Part shown: positions 10,548 to 23,399 of the stretch, in pieces
Position numbering within the stretch: the first letter of the stretch is position 1
Layout: each line of letters begins with the position of its first letter
Assembly (NCBI GenBank): GCA_026874595.1
Contig: CM049313.1
Coordinates: 72,038,659-72,102,658 of the forward strand
Source of the DNA: Sipunculus nudus
Lineage: Eukaryota > Annelida > Sipuncula > Golfingiida > Sipunculidae
Direction of reading: 5' to 3'
Length of the DNA stretch: 64,000 nt
Made by a program: the position numbers and the translations under genes
Notes under the pieces: generated by a model
Told to the model about the DNA's origin: nothing
The model's database searches: none
What the model saw: the letters and a program-made list of their open reading frames with translations, nothing else

Positions 10548-12155
10548 CAAAACAGGCGCTTCCTCTCTGTCCATGCTGTTTATCCCCGTGAATACCCTGT
10601 CCGAATTTTCTACATTTTCTTCGTTTGTGGGAGAGAGCGTGTTATAGCCATCCTTTTGTACTTCTCTCAGCGCAACAGGAACATCCGGTTTAGGTATGAT
10701 CGATATTTCATCATTGATCCGATCAGCCGATCCAAGTCTAAGATCCACATCCGGTTCCGGCTCTGATTCTGAATTCTCGTGGGCGTTAGTGAGTTCGTTT
10801 TGTATACCTGTGGTCCCTGGCTGGATCAGACTGGGACCTAGTTCGTTTGGTTTTCCTCCCCGGTTCCATGCATGTTTATAATTATGATAAAACTTAAACC
10901 AGGACTGACTGTCTTTGTACACCGGCGTGAAAGCTGAAAAGCATTGACCCACGTCACAGTTCAGGTGGAAAGGAAAGTGATTTGGGTAAGTGTGCTCCTT
11001 TTGGTCTTTCCTAGCAACGGGCCACATAAAGGGCATGGTCGACTGCTTTTCTTTGGGATATTCTAAGTGATGCCCGGGACGTGGGGGGTTTGGGAACTCT
11101 TCACCGTGAGGGTATGACGAGCCACTGGGGCCCATCCATGGCAGCGCGTAGGGGTTCAGAAAAGGGTTGGGGATATTCTTCCAAATACCAGGCACACAGG
11201 CCGACTGGGGCTTACTGGTGGGCTGGTAATCAGTGGCGGGTGAAAACGCCGGATGTGACGACTGTGACATAAATGGCGGCAGAAAAGGATTAGATGTGTT
11301 GTTTCCGTTGTAGTTTACACCCGTATTAGGAGGGGCCCGCCACACTGACGACGCGGAGCTGCTCTCACTTTTCCTCCTCTTAGTCTCAACCTCTCCAGGC
11401 TCTTTGACTGGTTTAACGGATGCCAGGAGTCGCTTTCTACTTCCGCCATTAAACATGGCCTTGACATCTTCCCAGGCGTGCACTAAATCTTCCGGGGCGT
11501 GGGTACAATCTAGTTTCAAATGTCGCCGCCAGGAGTTGAAGTTCGCGGCATCCGGGTGGTGATATTTGCCTCCGTCTGTCCGATGGAAGTGAAAGATGAA
11601 CTTGTTTGGGGAAAAGAACAGGTTACAATAGGAGCAACGGATACACTTTGCGCGGGAGCTGTTGTAGCGAGATGGAATGAAGGCTCCTTTGCATCCCCAG
11701 CCACATTCATGGTAAACGTCAAACGAGAAGTTCTCTGGTAATTTTGGCGGAGTGATATCTTCTAGGAAGCTCTTGACGAGGCGCTCCGCCTCACGCTTTG
11801 TGATCATTCCGCAGCGGCGAGAGGAAATGGGCATTGCGCCTGCGCGACGGAGAATCTCAAGCTGCACTGGAGTACACTGCACGCACGTGATGCCCAACGC
11901 CACCCTGCGGTTATGGATTTCATTATAACTGTAGTCTTTGAGTAGAGTGTTAGAAATCTGTGCCAGACAAAGTCGTTCCCGAGCGTCAATGAATAAACTG
12001 ACAATTGGTACGCCATAAAGCATAACGTTTCCCACTTTGTTTTGGTGGAGTCGCGCCTCGGCTGGGCTCACATTGACCTGGGATTTGTCTTGCTCCATCC
12101 CACTTCCGCTCATCCCGTCTCCATGGGAGAGAGAGGATGTCGTGCACTCTTCCAT
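10548..12155 (-). CDS. SKOR: SKOR (SKI-family transcriptional corepressor), main coding exon
   Basis: This exon encodes the first 536 residues of a SKI-family nuclear corepressor of the SKOR/CORL/Fussel subfamily. Family members bind SMADs and homeodomain factors and repress transcription, mainly in neurons. Residues about 38-135 form the SKI/SNO/DAC domain (VMLYGVPIVSLFIDARERL, then LGITCVQCTPVQLEILRRAG). Residues about 143-236 match the c-SKI SMAD4-binding fold: CGWGCKG, a C171-x2-C174 pair and FHFH around 188-191 as likely zinc ligands, then HAWEDVKAMF. The rest is low-complexity Pro/Asn/Ser sequence, ending in an acidic SEPEPDVDLRL stretch. The start is supported by an in-frame TAG at 12159-12161, two codons upstream, and by an acceptor (TTTCAG) just before 12164. 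The exon ends in phase 0 at a GTGAGT donor (10542-10547). The reading frame runs on past this donor to 10440 with a hydrophobic tail, which I take as intron read-through. Family assignment is secure; SKOR versus other SKI subfamilies is likely from the divergent C-terminal half. Confidence 0.96.
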
Positions 12156-12164
12156 GTCCTAGAT
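12156..12164 (-). other. 5'UTR remnant of the SKOR coding exon
   Basis: Nine bases lie between the acceptor (CAG at 12165-12167) and the ATG. They contain an in-frame TAG, which fixes the start codon and implies that any upstream exon is non-coding for this frame. Confidence 0.8.
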
Positions 12165-12751
12165 CTGAAAGGTATACAGGTCTAATAAAAGCTGATCTAG
12201 TATTTTAAATAACATAAATACAGATAATATTTTAAATGAAAACCAACCATATATATATAACACTCGACATCTGTACTGCTGCAGGTATATTTTTGATCCA
12301 TCCAAAGATACTACATAAGACTTTCTTGATGCTTTTCAAGACATGTTTATCGTAAAGCTTTAAGTATTTGTTCATCGCCTCAATGAATATAGCTTAGTTT
12401 CATTGAATCATATGCTAAATGTCTATTCCTATCTGTTAGGCAGCTGTGTATGCATGTGTATGTTACGTCTGAACATCTTTATATGAAATATAATTACTTA
12501 TATTCCTAAAGTATACATATATTCTGCAGATTATAGAATACAGTTGATTTGATGAATGTAAAATGGTATTCTTTCTATAAAATAAATTGAAATGAATAGC
12601 TAAATAAATATTTAGAATTAATGAACCTGAAGGACCTCTATACATTTTGCATGCTGAGTGCACATTCACCGTTTGTATGAAACGTTCTAATTTTTATTCT
12701 AGTCTCCATCCATTTTAATTCAATTTCATTATGTTTTTGAACGGTATGTTC

Positions 12752-12950
12752 AAAAGCGGACCCAAGGTAGGGAACCAGGGGGTCCGGAACCCCCCTTTTT
12801 CAGCAGCCGCAACCTTCTTAAAAGGGTTCCCAGGAACCTCCCCCCCCCCCCCCCCCCCCGGACCTGGGCACTTTTTTCAGGTTTTCCATCAGTCCTCCTG
12901 GGTTGGATCCCTACTTTCCCTAAATCCTGCATGGATCCTCCCCTGGTGAC
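12752..12950 (+). repeat. Dispersed repeat with central poly-C, copy 1
   Basis: It shares a linear order of blocks with about 40430-40640: GGTCC, AACCCCC, a CCGC-AAC segment, a C run, then AGTCCTCCTGGGTTGGATCC, CTAAATCCTG and GGATC. Here the C run is 20 bases (12840-12859). A short non-autonomous element is likely; no tRNA-like head was seen. Confidence 0.8.
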
Positions 12951-14471
12951 GGTAGTGATGTTTCAGAGCAAACAATGAGATATATTTATGAATAATTCAG
13001 TGCGTGAACTTTATACCAGCAACTCTTAATTTTAGTCATCATTTTCATGTCATGATCAATACACAATGCCACAGGAAGAATATACAAACAGGCATAAAAT
13101 AGTCGTCTGCTCGGAAGACCTTTGATTTAATTATAGTCTCGGGAACAATATGTATATACGATGTTTCCGCAACTGGGAACCAAATCTATCCAATTACATG
13201 AGTCGCCTGCCATTTATCCATCTGCCAACCGGTCCATTTTCATTTCATATTATTCAAACAAAAGTGACGGCAAAATAATACATAACTCCCAGGTTTTACC
13301 TCCACACTATGAATAACAAAAAGAGTTGATGACCCGGCGTGCAGTGTCTAGCTTGTTTTGCTCTAGATTTTTTTCTTATGTCCGTGATACCACTTTCAGA
13401 AATTCAATAGCCAAGCTTAAATGTGCTTATGGGTCTCCTGATTTCTATATGAGCTAAGCAAGAACCAATTAAACTCACATACACAGATATAAAACATTAA
13501 AATATGTAAAAGAATCATACAAGGAATATCTCTTGCAAATTTCTCGAAGCTGCGGAACGAATGTTATTTGAGCATGCAGTACAACCGCAGTTAAGCCGGA
13601 ATTTGTCTAAAATGATGTCTTTTATACGGAACAACAGGCAGATAGATCATTTATAGAGTATTCATAATATAATCTGTTTTGTAATAAATTTTTGTTATTG
13701 AAGGATTATATTATCACTGCTTGATGAACCTAAAATTTGAAACGTCGGTTCGAATTTCCGTCTCATGCCGCCATGCACATCTCGTATGGCACACTCGTTC
13801 ATGCAATTTCCGGTTAAGTCAGATAAAGCAACTGGGAATTATTTTGCGAAATAGTTTATCCCGACCACAGGTCACGGTATAAAGAACATTTAGGGTAATC
13901 ATCTGTGACCAAGATCTGAATAATGTTGTTGTAATCATTAAGAGTATGGCTCCAATATAAAAAAAATTCAAACGTATGTAGATACGCCACCGGAATCCTC
14001 TCGTATGGAGATTTTTCGAGTTCATACCTAATTAGTGATGAATTTATATACATCAAATACAAACATTTACGTAATAACAATTTAACTTTTATGACGTTTT
14101 AAATGCGTTCAGACTTCAATTAAATGTAGCGTACATGTGAAATGACAACGGGGTTTAGGAGGAGAAATCTGGAAATAAAAACTTTGCCATGAATTGCACG
14201 GTTTCTATATCCTTTATGCGACGTGGGTTAAATGTCACGAGTCGATGAACGATATAAGATATAAGAACGATATAATCCACAAACATGAGCCCTTGATCAA
14301 TATCACAATACACAAAAACAATGACAAAAGTGCGGACTGGGGATGGTACAGAACAAACCATAAGAAAATATATGAAGCGATCATTGTATGAACCCGTCAG
14401 AGACAATCACAGGAAATGACCCGAGGAAAAATCAGGATACAGATTATAAGAAGACAGATTTGCCAATAATG

Positions 14472-14488
14472 CCCCCCCCCCCCCCCCC
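14472..14488. repeat. Poly-C run (C17)
   Basis: An uninterrupted C tract in AT-rich intronic sequence. Confidence 0.97.
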
Positions 14489-15049
14489 GGTCATATATTC
14501 CAATATTATTTTCATTCTACTCACCAAAGTGTGCTCTTTATACCATTATTTTGATCTAATTTTGAACCAATAAATCCTCACTTCTTAGCAAAGTCACAAA
14601 TCCATGCATGTATAGTTGAACAATTCGGAAGCCTTAAGGAATGTTCCATTAGCAGGCGTTCAGACCAACTTTGTCTGCTTAGAGTGTGAGATCTTGCTTA
14701 TGAAACAAATGTTTTCTTCTTACGTATTGTTAGTGTAACGAAAAAAAGATACAATGGTTAAATTGAATAATAAAGCGGACACTAGAAATTAAAAGTTAAT
14801 GCATGGATAACATATAGACAAAGATAAAACTAAATTATGTAATATATGAGAAAGTAACCACTTCATCAGTGCAAGCATATACCCAGAGCTGATAAAGCTG
14901 TAACAACGGCAAAAATAAATTCACCTTGCAACGCCAGTAACTTTACAAAGAAAATATAAAAATGATTTAATAAAATTCATCGTCTGCTCTTTTTCTACCG
15001 ATCGTAACAGCTTTGATTATAAATTCACCAAGGCTTGTATAAGCATTTC

Positions 15050-16650
15050 CAAAATAATACAAGGCGAGTGAATCAGCCACATTAAATTACCCCGTGACCT
15101 ATTGGAGAGCGCGCTCGTCTGCAATTAAGTTCTTTCGTACTGACTTCTCGCGGTGACATATTGGCGCAATCACATTAGCTAGGCTGGTATAACATTTTAA
15201 TTTGTTATATGAGGGTTCTGCAGAAAAAGACAGCGGGGTGCAGTTGCAAGAACTCGTGTTTCAGACAAAAATTACCTCTGGTTCGCCATTTAGTTATTTT
15301 TATGCATTACCACAGGCCTTAGGAGACATAAAAACTCCTACCGGTTATAGGGACCCTTGAGGCTTTCGTTAGCTCGGCAGGAGATAAATTGGACTCGCAC
15401 TGATGCAGCACGCAGGGGCGGGACAGTCCCTCTAAACGACTCACTCAACGATGTTAAGTCCCTTGTAACATCTTAGTCGCTGTCGACTTTCATTGAGCTT
15501 ATGGCGTTATGGTGGCTTGTTGGCGCTCTGGCAAGCATGCCTCTTCCCCCGAGGGTTCGGCGCAGCCCTTTGGTGGAGATCAGATTGCCACAAGTCTTAA
15601 TGATTATGAGACCTTATTATCTTAATCACTTCATCGGCTTAAGCCCCGTGACCACGCCAGACAAAACTGTCCCCAGTGCGATACTGTTACATCTAAGACC
15701 AGTATCACTAGCCACGGCGAAATTGAATGTCGCGCGGATAAAAGCCCAGCGCCATCAATGTTTTTGATGCCCAGCGAATTTTATCGAATCCGATTTCAGA
15801 TTACAATATTTCCATTTTCTCTCGGTCGCATTGATAGACAACTAATGACCTCTATGATATGTACTTAATACAGTTTGGACACAGGCGCAGTCATGATCGC
15901 ACTTCAAAGGGGGCGCGGTATTATCGGAAATTGTCATCTTTATTGAACAAGTCCCAAAGGAACGCGTACAAAGCCTCCCGGCCACAAACAATATGGCACC
16001 GTCATCTTAAGCGAGATTTAACGCCTCACGCTTGGTTTTATTTCAGCAGGCGACTTGAAATAAAACTTTCTGACTTGACCGACCAAACCGAAGTACTTTA
16101 TACTTCAGTGTCCCAATTTCTTTCTTACTGGTTCTTCTGTCTAATGATAGACATATCTTCAAAGGACCTCAAATACACCGCCGCCATCTTACGTGACCCC
16201 TTAGTCCAAACATGTAGCTTACTTTAGTTTATTACAAACTTACATGTCAATTTGATGGGAACTTGTCAAAAGCAATGCTTTCTTTGGCTTGAACTTAATC
16301 CCAAGCTTGTCCCGCAAGAAGAAGCCACAAAGAGCAATGTATTATAGATTGGTCCTAGTCGTGTCAGAGAGCCCCGTATCTGTAAATTTATTGGAACATT
16401 TGTAGACTCTGTATGAGCTATAATCCTTTACGAAGGTGAGACAGTCACCAGTCTATACGAGACACGGCTGTTATGTACGAGTCCAACTCTCATTTGTCTT
16501 CTAAATTGACACATTACTTACTCTGCGCGGATCCAAGGAAAATCAAAGGAAACGGTTATACATCATTTTGGAACTTGATTCAGGCGGAAAAGCTAGATGC
16601 AACAGAATACCAGTTTTTCATTGTCAAACCAGTTAAGGACAATGCGTGAT
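15050..16650. promoter_or_regulatory. Complex non-repetitive block, candidate conserved non-coding DNA
   Basis: About 1.6 kb with more balanced base composition and no microsatellites, in contrast to its flanks. The longest open frames (15501-15767 and 15859-16227, plus strand) resemble no family I know and have no coding signature. A cluster of enhancers for SKOR is a reasonable reading; conservation was not tested. Confidence 0.35.
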
Positions 16651-16827
16651 TTGTATTTTTATTACTCAAATCGTGATTTATTAGCTAAAACCAGATGTCT
16701 CTGTCAATTTGCTTTATATGTTAATTTATTATTATGATTCAAAGATTTTATTTCTTTATTTCTTTACTCATTTTATATGGTATCAGACAAAGACATGTAT
16801 ACATACAAACACCAACATGCATGTACA

Positions 16828-17010
16828 GTGCAACCTGTGTAATACGACATCCCATTGGATATTCAAAATGAGTTTTAATTCACAAATAGTCTTATTAGAG
16901 AGATCAGTTATAACCAATGTAATCAATTATTTATTAAATATAAAAGTAGGTTACATCAAGATAAATTCAAATGGTCGGTAAATCGGAGTACCTAGTAACA
17001 CGACCTGGTC
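16828..17010. repeat. Dispersed repeat with 17-bp period, copy 2
   Basis: A diverged counterpart of 6330-6510. It keeps CAACCTGTGTAATACGA, AGTCTTATTAGAGAGATCAG and the following TATAACCAATGTAAT, and ends near ACACGACCTGGTCTACTGA. It is too diverged to define borders exactly. Confidence 0.55.
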
Positions 17011-19778
17011 TACTGAAAAACTTTTTAGATACATAACTTTCAATCAAAATCATTTGAAACAAATGCCCCCTGTGTCTTGGAATTCTATAGCGTTCACCCT
17101 GGCCTTCGTGGATTACACTAAAGTTCTTCCCGGCCCATAATGAAATTACTTTCTTTCTTCCAGGTTTGAGCCTGTGTTATGTTACAAAACGTTTGGGGCC
17201 CATAGATTACGGCCTTAATGTTAATCGTGCATGCTGAGAGAATGCTGGCACAGTTTTTTTATTGAATACGTCGTGGACATCAGCTGGATTATCAGATTTT
17301 GCCCGGCTCCTGTATCAACCTTTAAGCATATAAAAAATACATTTAATCCTATAGGGTTTCAAACTTTGGGTTTACGTTTAATAATCGTCGTGCTCGTGTT
17401 CTGACCATTAAATTGTGATAATATGACCGCTATTATTCGATGTACACGTTGTACAAGATCCGTTTGTCTCCAATTTCCTCATTTTCCTTACAAGCATTCG
17501 ACACTTATACCACAAGATGGGGTTTAAATATCAAGGGGGATTTAAGGTTTCTTAAGTTTTTCTTTAGATGAAAATTCTGAAAAAAAAAATTTCCAGACCC
17601 TTATATACATAATGATATATATTGTTTATATCGTGATCGTGAAAATGGGCAATATATATAGATATTTTATTCCATATATATTTTTCTTGTCATCCCATAT
17701 CTGGTAATCAGGTAATCTGTTGAAAAGATGAACTAAACATACTTTAAAGAATGATAAAAATACAACTTTGTTGGTGTTTGTCTGTTTTGTTTGTGTTTAG
17801 ATCACTTGAAATGACATGATTGATCAAAATGCTAACTATATAAGCGATTCATATCATCCACAATACATTGAAAAATGTAAAGGAAATTTAAAAGATTGTG
17901 AAAGGTTTTCAGTCAATGAATACATGCATTTTTGATTGAAAAATAAACTTTATGGAATGATTAAATGATTTATGGAATGATCTAAAACCCTTCATGAATA
18001 AAACAATGATAGCATATAAAGTGTTTATACAGAGGGATTATTGGTTTAATTTCTCTTATTGATTTTTTAACATCACAAACAGTATTAATTATTTTATTAA
18101 TTTTTGCTCTTGGTCACTTGTTTTTCTTTATCTCCGGAACATTTTGAATTAATTAATGTACAAGCAGCAGCATCGTGTCATTATGAGACATTTATGGATA
18201 AAATTACCCTAAATCGTCGATCAATACACAATAACCACACCATATTCAAACACCTTGAATAACCTGACAAACAGGAAATTAATTCTTTGGCATTTTATAT
18301 AAACACTTTAGTCGCTCTGGTGTCAGACTAATTGGTACTTTTGTGTCATGTATCAAACGTATCACTCTGTTTTGTCTCCGAGGGCAATTAATGCGGTTCA
18401 AATTTAATCTCCGACAGCATATTCCAACCCTCTAGGCTTCCGCGCCCTTCCTGGTTTTAAATTTTTTGCTTGAAACTGAGAAAAAGTGAGTAAGAAAGAG
18501 ACCATCCAGAGGAGTACCTAGAGAAGCCCTGACCCCAACCCTCCCATGGAGAAATATAAAAAGACTATTTATCGCCAATATACTCTGTTCCAAACAAACT
18601 CATCTTCCAAATGACAAACAGGAAAAAGATCCCTCTAAAATATCATGATATTCGGTCATAAATATTTTCAATAAACAAAAATAATAATTGCTCATATTTC
18701 AACAAATTTTCAATAAATAAATATAATAATTGCTCATATTTCAACTTTACTTTATTCATTCAACATTCATCAACATTAAGGCTAGTGTTTAGGACGTACG
18801 ATTAATTGGCACACGCTTTATCATAAATTTCTATCAAAACGATATGCATAATTGAAAGAATTTAGAGGAACAAAGACGAAACTAAAAACTGACAGACTGC
18901 ATCATCTCGGAATTAGTTTAATTTTTTTCCCTGTAAAAACTGATGGGTACAAAAGTTATTCTGACTTCTTCCTTTAAATGAGTGGGGGGGCTGATAAAAG
19001 GTTCCTCCGGAAAAACCTGAGAATTTTTCCACTCCTTGACAGTGACGGGATAATGTCCCTTGATTTTTATTCTATAAATAAAAAAAATTCATGCAAAAAA
19101 CATGTTAGGTTTCTTTTTTATGTCTACTTTACTTCAAACTGAGAAGCCTGAACTTCCCGTGACGTCTTACTTACTTCTGTCATGTCTTTCCTTATGGTAC
19201 AATGGTATTAGCTGTGATCTGAAGCTTTCAAATTAAATGACATAATCAGGAAAGTATTATATGATAGCGTTCTTAAATTAATGCCCGGCCTCTATGTAAT
19301 CTAAGAACATCAGGTCTTCCATTTCTCCAAATAGGCTTCCGGGTACCACGTGAATTCACTTAAATTGCCCACCTGAAAAGAATTCATTTTTGGGTCACAG
19401 CACATCAGATATTACATATAATTCAATTCAATAATTTATCTTAACGTTTAAAGGCTAAAGCTTGCGCCCAATTAGACAACTTGAGTAAAGCAAGTTATAT
19501 AATGCCCAGCTTATGTCTGCTCTTGCAACGTTATTTATAATAAATGCACACTGCACGGACCATGATCTTGCGAAAACCATATACAAGTACAGTATATCCG
19601 TGCGTTCCTTGCAGAATGGCATATTGATGGGCGTATTCTGTGGTCATCAGCTTAATGTGACAGTACGGTCTTCTTTCACAAGGTGAAGGTTATTCATTAT
19701 ATATAGTCTGAGACAAAATACTTCCTCAGTTAACTAAGAAATGGTCTTAAGATGAAAAGCCAGTTAACCTTTGAGTAC

Positions 19779-19781
<3 letters not shown>

Positions 19782-19824
<43 letters not shown>
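19782..19824. repeat. (TA)n microsatellite
   Basis: About 21 uninterrupted TA units. Confidence 0.97.
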
Positions 19825-19826
<2 letters not shown>

Positions 19827-20007
19827 CTGTATGAATGTATAACGGTAAAACAACTGATATTCTTTCTTCTCATGGTATAGTGGATTATGTAACAGGCAAG
19901 AATAGAGGATTATGGGTAGCCGATTTACCCGTCTTTTATTTAATATGAACTAGTCATCTCAACCTTATTACAATTCCTTATTCCTTATTACAAAATGTTT
20001 TCAAAAT

Positions 20008-20009
<2 letters not shown>

Positions 20010-20061
<52 letters not shown>
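20010..20061. repeat. (AT)n microsatellite
   Basis: About 26 uninterrupted AT units. Confidence 0.97.
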
Positions 20062-20062
<1 letters not shown>

Positions 20063-21311
20063 CAACCTTATATATCTAATATCACATGAAGGACGGGTCA
20101 TCTAGCAGTATTTTAAAGTTTAATCATTAAATGGTTTTGACACGCAGAAAACCCATTTTTCAGTATTGGTAAACGGGAAAGGTGTTTTTTATATACAATA
20201 AACACTAAACGTGAACAGGAAGCCTTTCTGATTCATGTGTATAGAACAAATCACTAACGTTATGAATTCGAAAAATAGGTCAAACTATGAGGTAAATTAT
20301 ATAAATGAAAATCCAGTAAACATGAACTCAATAAAATAAATTCCTCAACAGCACACCTCAGTCTAAAATATATATTAGCAAAGATACCTAGATAAGGTAT
20401 TGAAAAATCACTTAGTGGCGATCAAATACAATGAATACAATGAATACAATTACTGTACAATACGTTACTGATATGCCTTTTACTGTATCTGTATATGGAT
20501 TGAGAGGGTTAAGCTATTTATCTATAACTATAGCTTCCCTCGGTACAATGGAATCCTTTACCGGGCAGACAGGGGCCTGTGAGGGATTACTCACAATGTT
20601 CTATTTCACCATCAAGGAAATTGAATTAACTCAATGATCCCGCGGTATAAAGTACCCGGAAAAAACCTTCACGGGAGGGTCCCATGCATTCTTTATGTAT
20701 TTTATATACATGCATGTACTGATAGCTGTGCTGTGACGTGACCAATCGACCTGTGCCACTCAGAGAAATTACATTCTAACGTCCCGCTGTGCCGGGGCAT
20801 AAATGATATTACCAATCAATTTAATCTAGCTGACTGGTTAAATGTAAACGACCACTGTGCTTTTATAATTGATGTTAATGAATCTGTAAGTTGTTGAGTG
20901 GTGTAGTTCGTCTTTTTTCCGTGGTATCGCTGCCTGCATATTGAAAGTCCTTTCTCCTAATTGAATGGAGAATGTGGCGGGCATATTACACGATATAGGT
21001 ATGAGCAAATAAAAGCCTAAAACTTGACATAATGGAAAACACATGAAGTTTGGGAATTATATATAAATGTTTGATTTATTTGCCAGGAACAAGTAATATA
21101 CTGAATGTGTCACATTACGTGCCGCCCGTGAAAGCTATACCAGAGCTCAAAAGGCGTATAGATATATGCATGTTGCTTTTATCTGCATTGGAGCTCTATT
21201 CTTGAGTGAAATTTAATGAGAAACTGAATGTCAAATTTGATGACATTATGTGTCATCAATCAGGTGAAATTGATGTAAAATTTTGTTGGCAGAAACGGTT
21301 CAAACAAAAGG

Positions 21312-21313
<2 letters not shown>

Positions 21314-21361
<48 letters not shown>
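21314..21361. repeat. (TA)n microsatellite
   Basis: About 24 uninterrupted TA units, just before the TCTTAAGA-type repeat cluster. Confidence 0.97.
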
Positions 21362-21364
<3 letters not shown>

Positions 21365-21439
21365 TGATTATTTTATTATTTTTTAATAATTAAGATTTCA
21401 TTAGAATTTGTATTATACCACGATTTTCCGCGCGCGCCA

Positions 21440-22105
21440 TTTTCCGATCTGGCCGTCATCCTTTATTGGGCCAACCATCTTAAGATGTGTCAGGCCCAAT
21501 ATTCGTTCAACAATGTCAACTTGGAACATGCCCATTTCCCGATCTTCATTTACTGATATTGATAATCGTTTTATATGTCGGTTATTGGTTCAGACCAATC
21601 TTAAGATGGGTCAGGCCTAATAACACATCATCAATGTCTAGGAATCAGGATCGAAATGCCGAAATGGGTCAGACTCAATAATTGATATCGGTCATTTGAT
21701 CAGACCTATCTTAAGATGGGTCAAACCCAATAAAAGATCAGCAATATTAATTTGGCCAAGGCCCATCTTCCGATGTTTATTTACTGATATTAACAATATT
21801 TTATCTACATTTTTATCTAAAAAAGACACAAATTCGATTTATTTAAATTCATTTAAAAATAATAAAATCAATGTAAAAGGTACAGAACCTTCACAGGTTT
21901 TAACATTCCACTCATCAATTACTTTCTTTACATAATACAGTAAATATACAAATTATAGTACTCGGGATAAAAAAATGAACATTTATCTTATTATTCTTTT
22001 TTAATTCGAAACTGTAAGCATGTATCGGTAGGTCATGATCTGACATGGGTCTGACCTATCTTTAGATATATCTTAAGGTGAGCGACCGAATATCCGATCG
22101 GTTAT
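21440..22105. repeat. Degenerate repeats around a TCTTAAGA palindrome
   Basis: Units near 21470, 21595 and 21705 share CAGACC-TATCTTAAGATGGG-TCAGGCCCAATA-like text, spaced about 110-125 bases apart. A further relic lies near 22050. A second shared block, CCCATCTTCCGAT...TTTACTGATATT, recurs at about 21530 and 21765. This looks like an old tandem or fold-back element. Confidence 0.68.
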
Positions 22106-23399
22106 TTATATCTATTTACAACATGAGTTTATACCAGTATATTTCACATTTAATTTATATTATTATTTTTATCGTTATCATTATTATTTTTATCTATTTA
22201 TGAATCAGGTATAAGCTGGTCAGTCATTAACTTTAACAAATCACAACATATATTCAAGTCATAAAAGCAGTGTAATACCATGAAAAAAACCCTTTACGTA
22301 TACACACATATTTATGTATACACTCATTCATTTATCATATATATGCTCTTGATTATGCAGTGTATAACGTTATGTTTCAACCAACCAGAATCTCTGTGGT
22401 AGAACTTCTATATTTTAGAGCATGTATGCAAGCTGTCGGGGTAAAATATAGCTCTTTCACTGGGAACAGCAGGCGGTTATGTAAACGAGTGCTCTTGGTA
22501 CAGTGTCATATTTTTTTATTTTCTTTGGCAGCTGCAGAGTTTTGGAACATGGTGTATATATTGAAATTACCGTCATATTACCGCCATTGTGATGGCATTC
22601 AGAGAAACCCTACACCGCCTATCCTATAAAGCTAGGGGTACCCTTTCTACAAGTCGTCTTACATGTGGGTAAAACCTTGTTCTCAAACATTTTTTTTTAT
22701 CCATTGAATTAAGTTTACGATGACATGTCTGGCATTTAATGAAAACAACTGTCATAGATTTAATGCGTACTGTTAAAGTGATTTGATCTAATTTGATTAT
22801 CCTAGAAATATCTACGTTAATATGAAAGCCTGTATAAATAACAAGGGGCCTAAAAATTAATTTCAATGAAGCGAGCATAATATATTACAGTGTGTATAAA
22901 ATCTATGATTTACCGGATGAATTTATAAATTCTTGCCGCGTGTCTAAGATTTGTCTCAATGGATTAAATATATACTATCTGCTGACACGTTTGATGATAC
23001 TGGCATCTGAAAAAAAATTCTTAATTCCTAATATTGATAAGTGAATCTACTTCTTTTGTTCTTTTCTTTTGTAATAATACAAAGCTTGTATGGAGCTTAC
23101 TTCCTCAAAATACAAATGATTTTTTTAATAAAAAAACACACCCTTTTATCGTATATACGCTTTTAATAAAGTTCAATCTATATTATTATTCTTGTACAAC
23201 CTAAAATTTGTTTTATGCCTATTAAAACAACGTAGTGGCCTACAAGCGATTGTCATTACCACTCTCACCTTGCACGCAAACGTGGGAATAATAAGAAAAC
23301 ATGCACACAACAAACTGCAAAAAGAAAATACACCTTCCACCGGAAGTTGCTGGAGTGAAAGACGAGGGATTAATTAGCAGAATGTTCTTGTCAAACAGA

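Larger units (their letters stand above)
12165..15049 (-). other. First SKOR intron, proximal part
   Basis: AT-rich non-coding sequence, intronic if the first exon at 30.75 kb is right. It holds a dispersed repeat with a C20 run at 12.75-12.95 kb and a C17 run at 14472-14488. No coding exon was recognised. Confidence 0.55.
16651..23399 (-). other. First SKOR intron, middle part: AT-rich with microsatellites
   Basis: Non-coding AT-rich sequence with three long (AT)n tracts, a second copy of the 17-bp-period repeat, a small 42-bp direct duplication (18665-18706 and 18707-18745) and a degenerate repeat cluster at 21.4-22.1 kb. No exon was recognised. Confidence 0.55.

Noticed and set aside
13739-13775. 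Possible tRNA-type B box (GGTTCGAATTTCC)
   Set aside because: No A box at the right distance, no acceptor stem, and no cloverleaf could be drawn.
15859-16227. 122-codon frame on the plus strand
   Set aside because: No recognisable domain, no splice or start context; it lies in a block better explained as non-coding.
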